51,580 nt of DNA from an uncultured Clostridia bacterium (GTDB lineage: Bacteria > Bacillota > Clostridia > TANB77 > CAG-508): the NCBI GenBank assembly GCA_944390345.1, contig CALXPP010000010.1, forward strand, positions 1-51,580, in the 5' to 3' direction. The position numbers and the translations under genes were made by a program. Position 1 is the stretch's first letter, and each line of letters starts with the position of its first letter. Below the pieces are notes generated by a model. That model saw only the letters and a list, made by a program, of their open reading frames with translations. It searched no databases and had not been told where the DNA came from. Of the stretch, positions 51,526 through 51,580 are shown piece after piece.

Positions 51526-51580
51526 ATGAGACAAATTTTTACATATATGATAAAACCAAATAAAAGCCAAGAAAAGATAG
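51526..51580 (+). CDS. Partial gene, TnpB-like N-terminus
   Basis: ATG at 51526 after a strong AAAGGAGGTGA; 18 codons, then cut by the window edge. The start, IFTYMIKPNKSQEKI, has the Y-x-I-K-P-N-K-x-Q pattern that opens TnpB proteins of IS200/IS605 and IS607 elements. Too short to be sure. Confidence 0.45.
   Translation, partial: MRQIFTYMIKPNKSQEKI

Noticed and set aside
1..51580. CRISPR arrays, tRNA or rRNA genes
   Set aside because: I found no regularly spaced repeats and no tRNA- or rRNA-like sequence on either strand.

Overview
Organism. The window is very AT-rich, every gene I can support is on the + strand, Shine-Dalgarno sites are strong (GGAGG type), and AAA/ATA/TTA codons dominate. 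The gene families are those of a low-GC, single-membrane Firmicute of the Clostridia type: an LCP wall-polymer ligase, a Bce-type antimicrobial peptide module, two heterodimeric ABC exporters and MntP. No outer-membrane or lipid A gene is present. I cannot name the species.

Layout. (1) 0.1-4.7 kb: a membrane protein, a ParE/RelE-type toxin-antitoxin pair with a 33-bp direct repeat, then an ECF-type sigma factor operon with a DUF4179-like membrane partner and a secreted or anchored protein. (2) 4.8-9.0 kb: a GT-C membrane glycosyltransferase and an OmpR-type two-component system. (3) 9.0-22.2 kb: a surface-polysaccharide locus with a fused tandem phosphoglycosyltransferase, three non-PGT glycosyltransferases plus a bacterial-sialyltransferase-like one, Wzy, Wzx, a DUF1919 gene, an O-acyltransferase and a complete CMP-Kdo-type sugar pathway (kdsC, cytidylyltransferase, kdsA, kdsD). 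(4) 22.2-24.9 kb: a HipA-like kinase, a HipA-N-lobe/HIRAN protein and an LCP ligase. (5) 25-30.8 kb: a Cof-type phosphatase, a decayed MqsR-like toxin with an MqsA/Panacea antitoxin, and a GNAT plus short GshF-like ligase pair. (6) 30.9-44.1 kb: two paralogous heterodimeric ABC exporters (the second under a MarR gene), separated by PPC, MntP, ZIP, DUF368, acetyltransferase and DUF2974 genes. (7) 44.2-51.6 kb: a phosphodiesterase, a GNAT, a BceRSAB module with BceR-type boxes, a GT51 transglycosylase, YccF and the start of a TnpB-like gene.

How it fits together. The tandem PGT would load the first sugar phosphate on undecaprenyl phosphate. Glycosyltransferases extend it and Wzx and Wzy flip and polymerise it. 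The LCP protein could attach it to peptidoglycan, and the DUF368 protein could recycle the carrier. The most unusual point is a full Kdo-nucleotide pathway with no sialic acid synthase, next to a glycosyltransferase carrying the DEG and HP motifs of CMP-sugar sialyltransferases. This predicts a Kdo-containing capsule or wall glycan in an apparently monoderm bacterium.

Decay and variation. Three genes are split by small indels: the DUF1919 gene near 12944, the acyltransferase at an (AT)7 run at 16758-16771, and the MqsR-like toxin near 26356. A short amidase-like remnant lies at 36043-36265, and a possible insertion-sequence end at 45385. Two of the three indels look like an extra C before GG, so base-calling error must be excluded.
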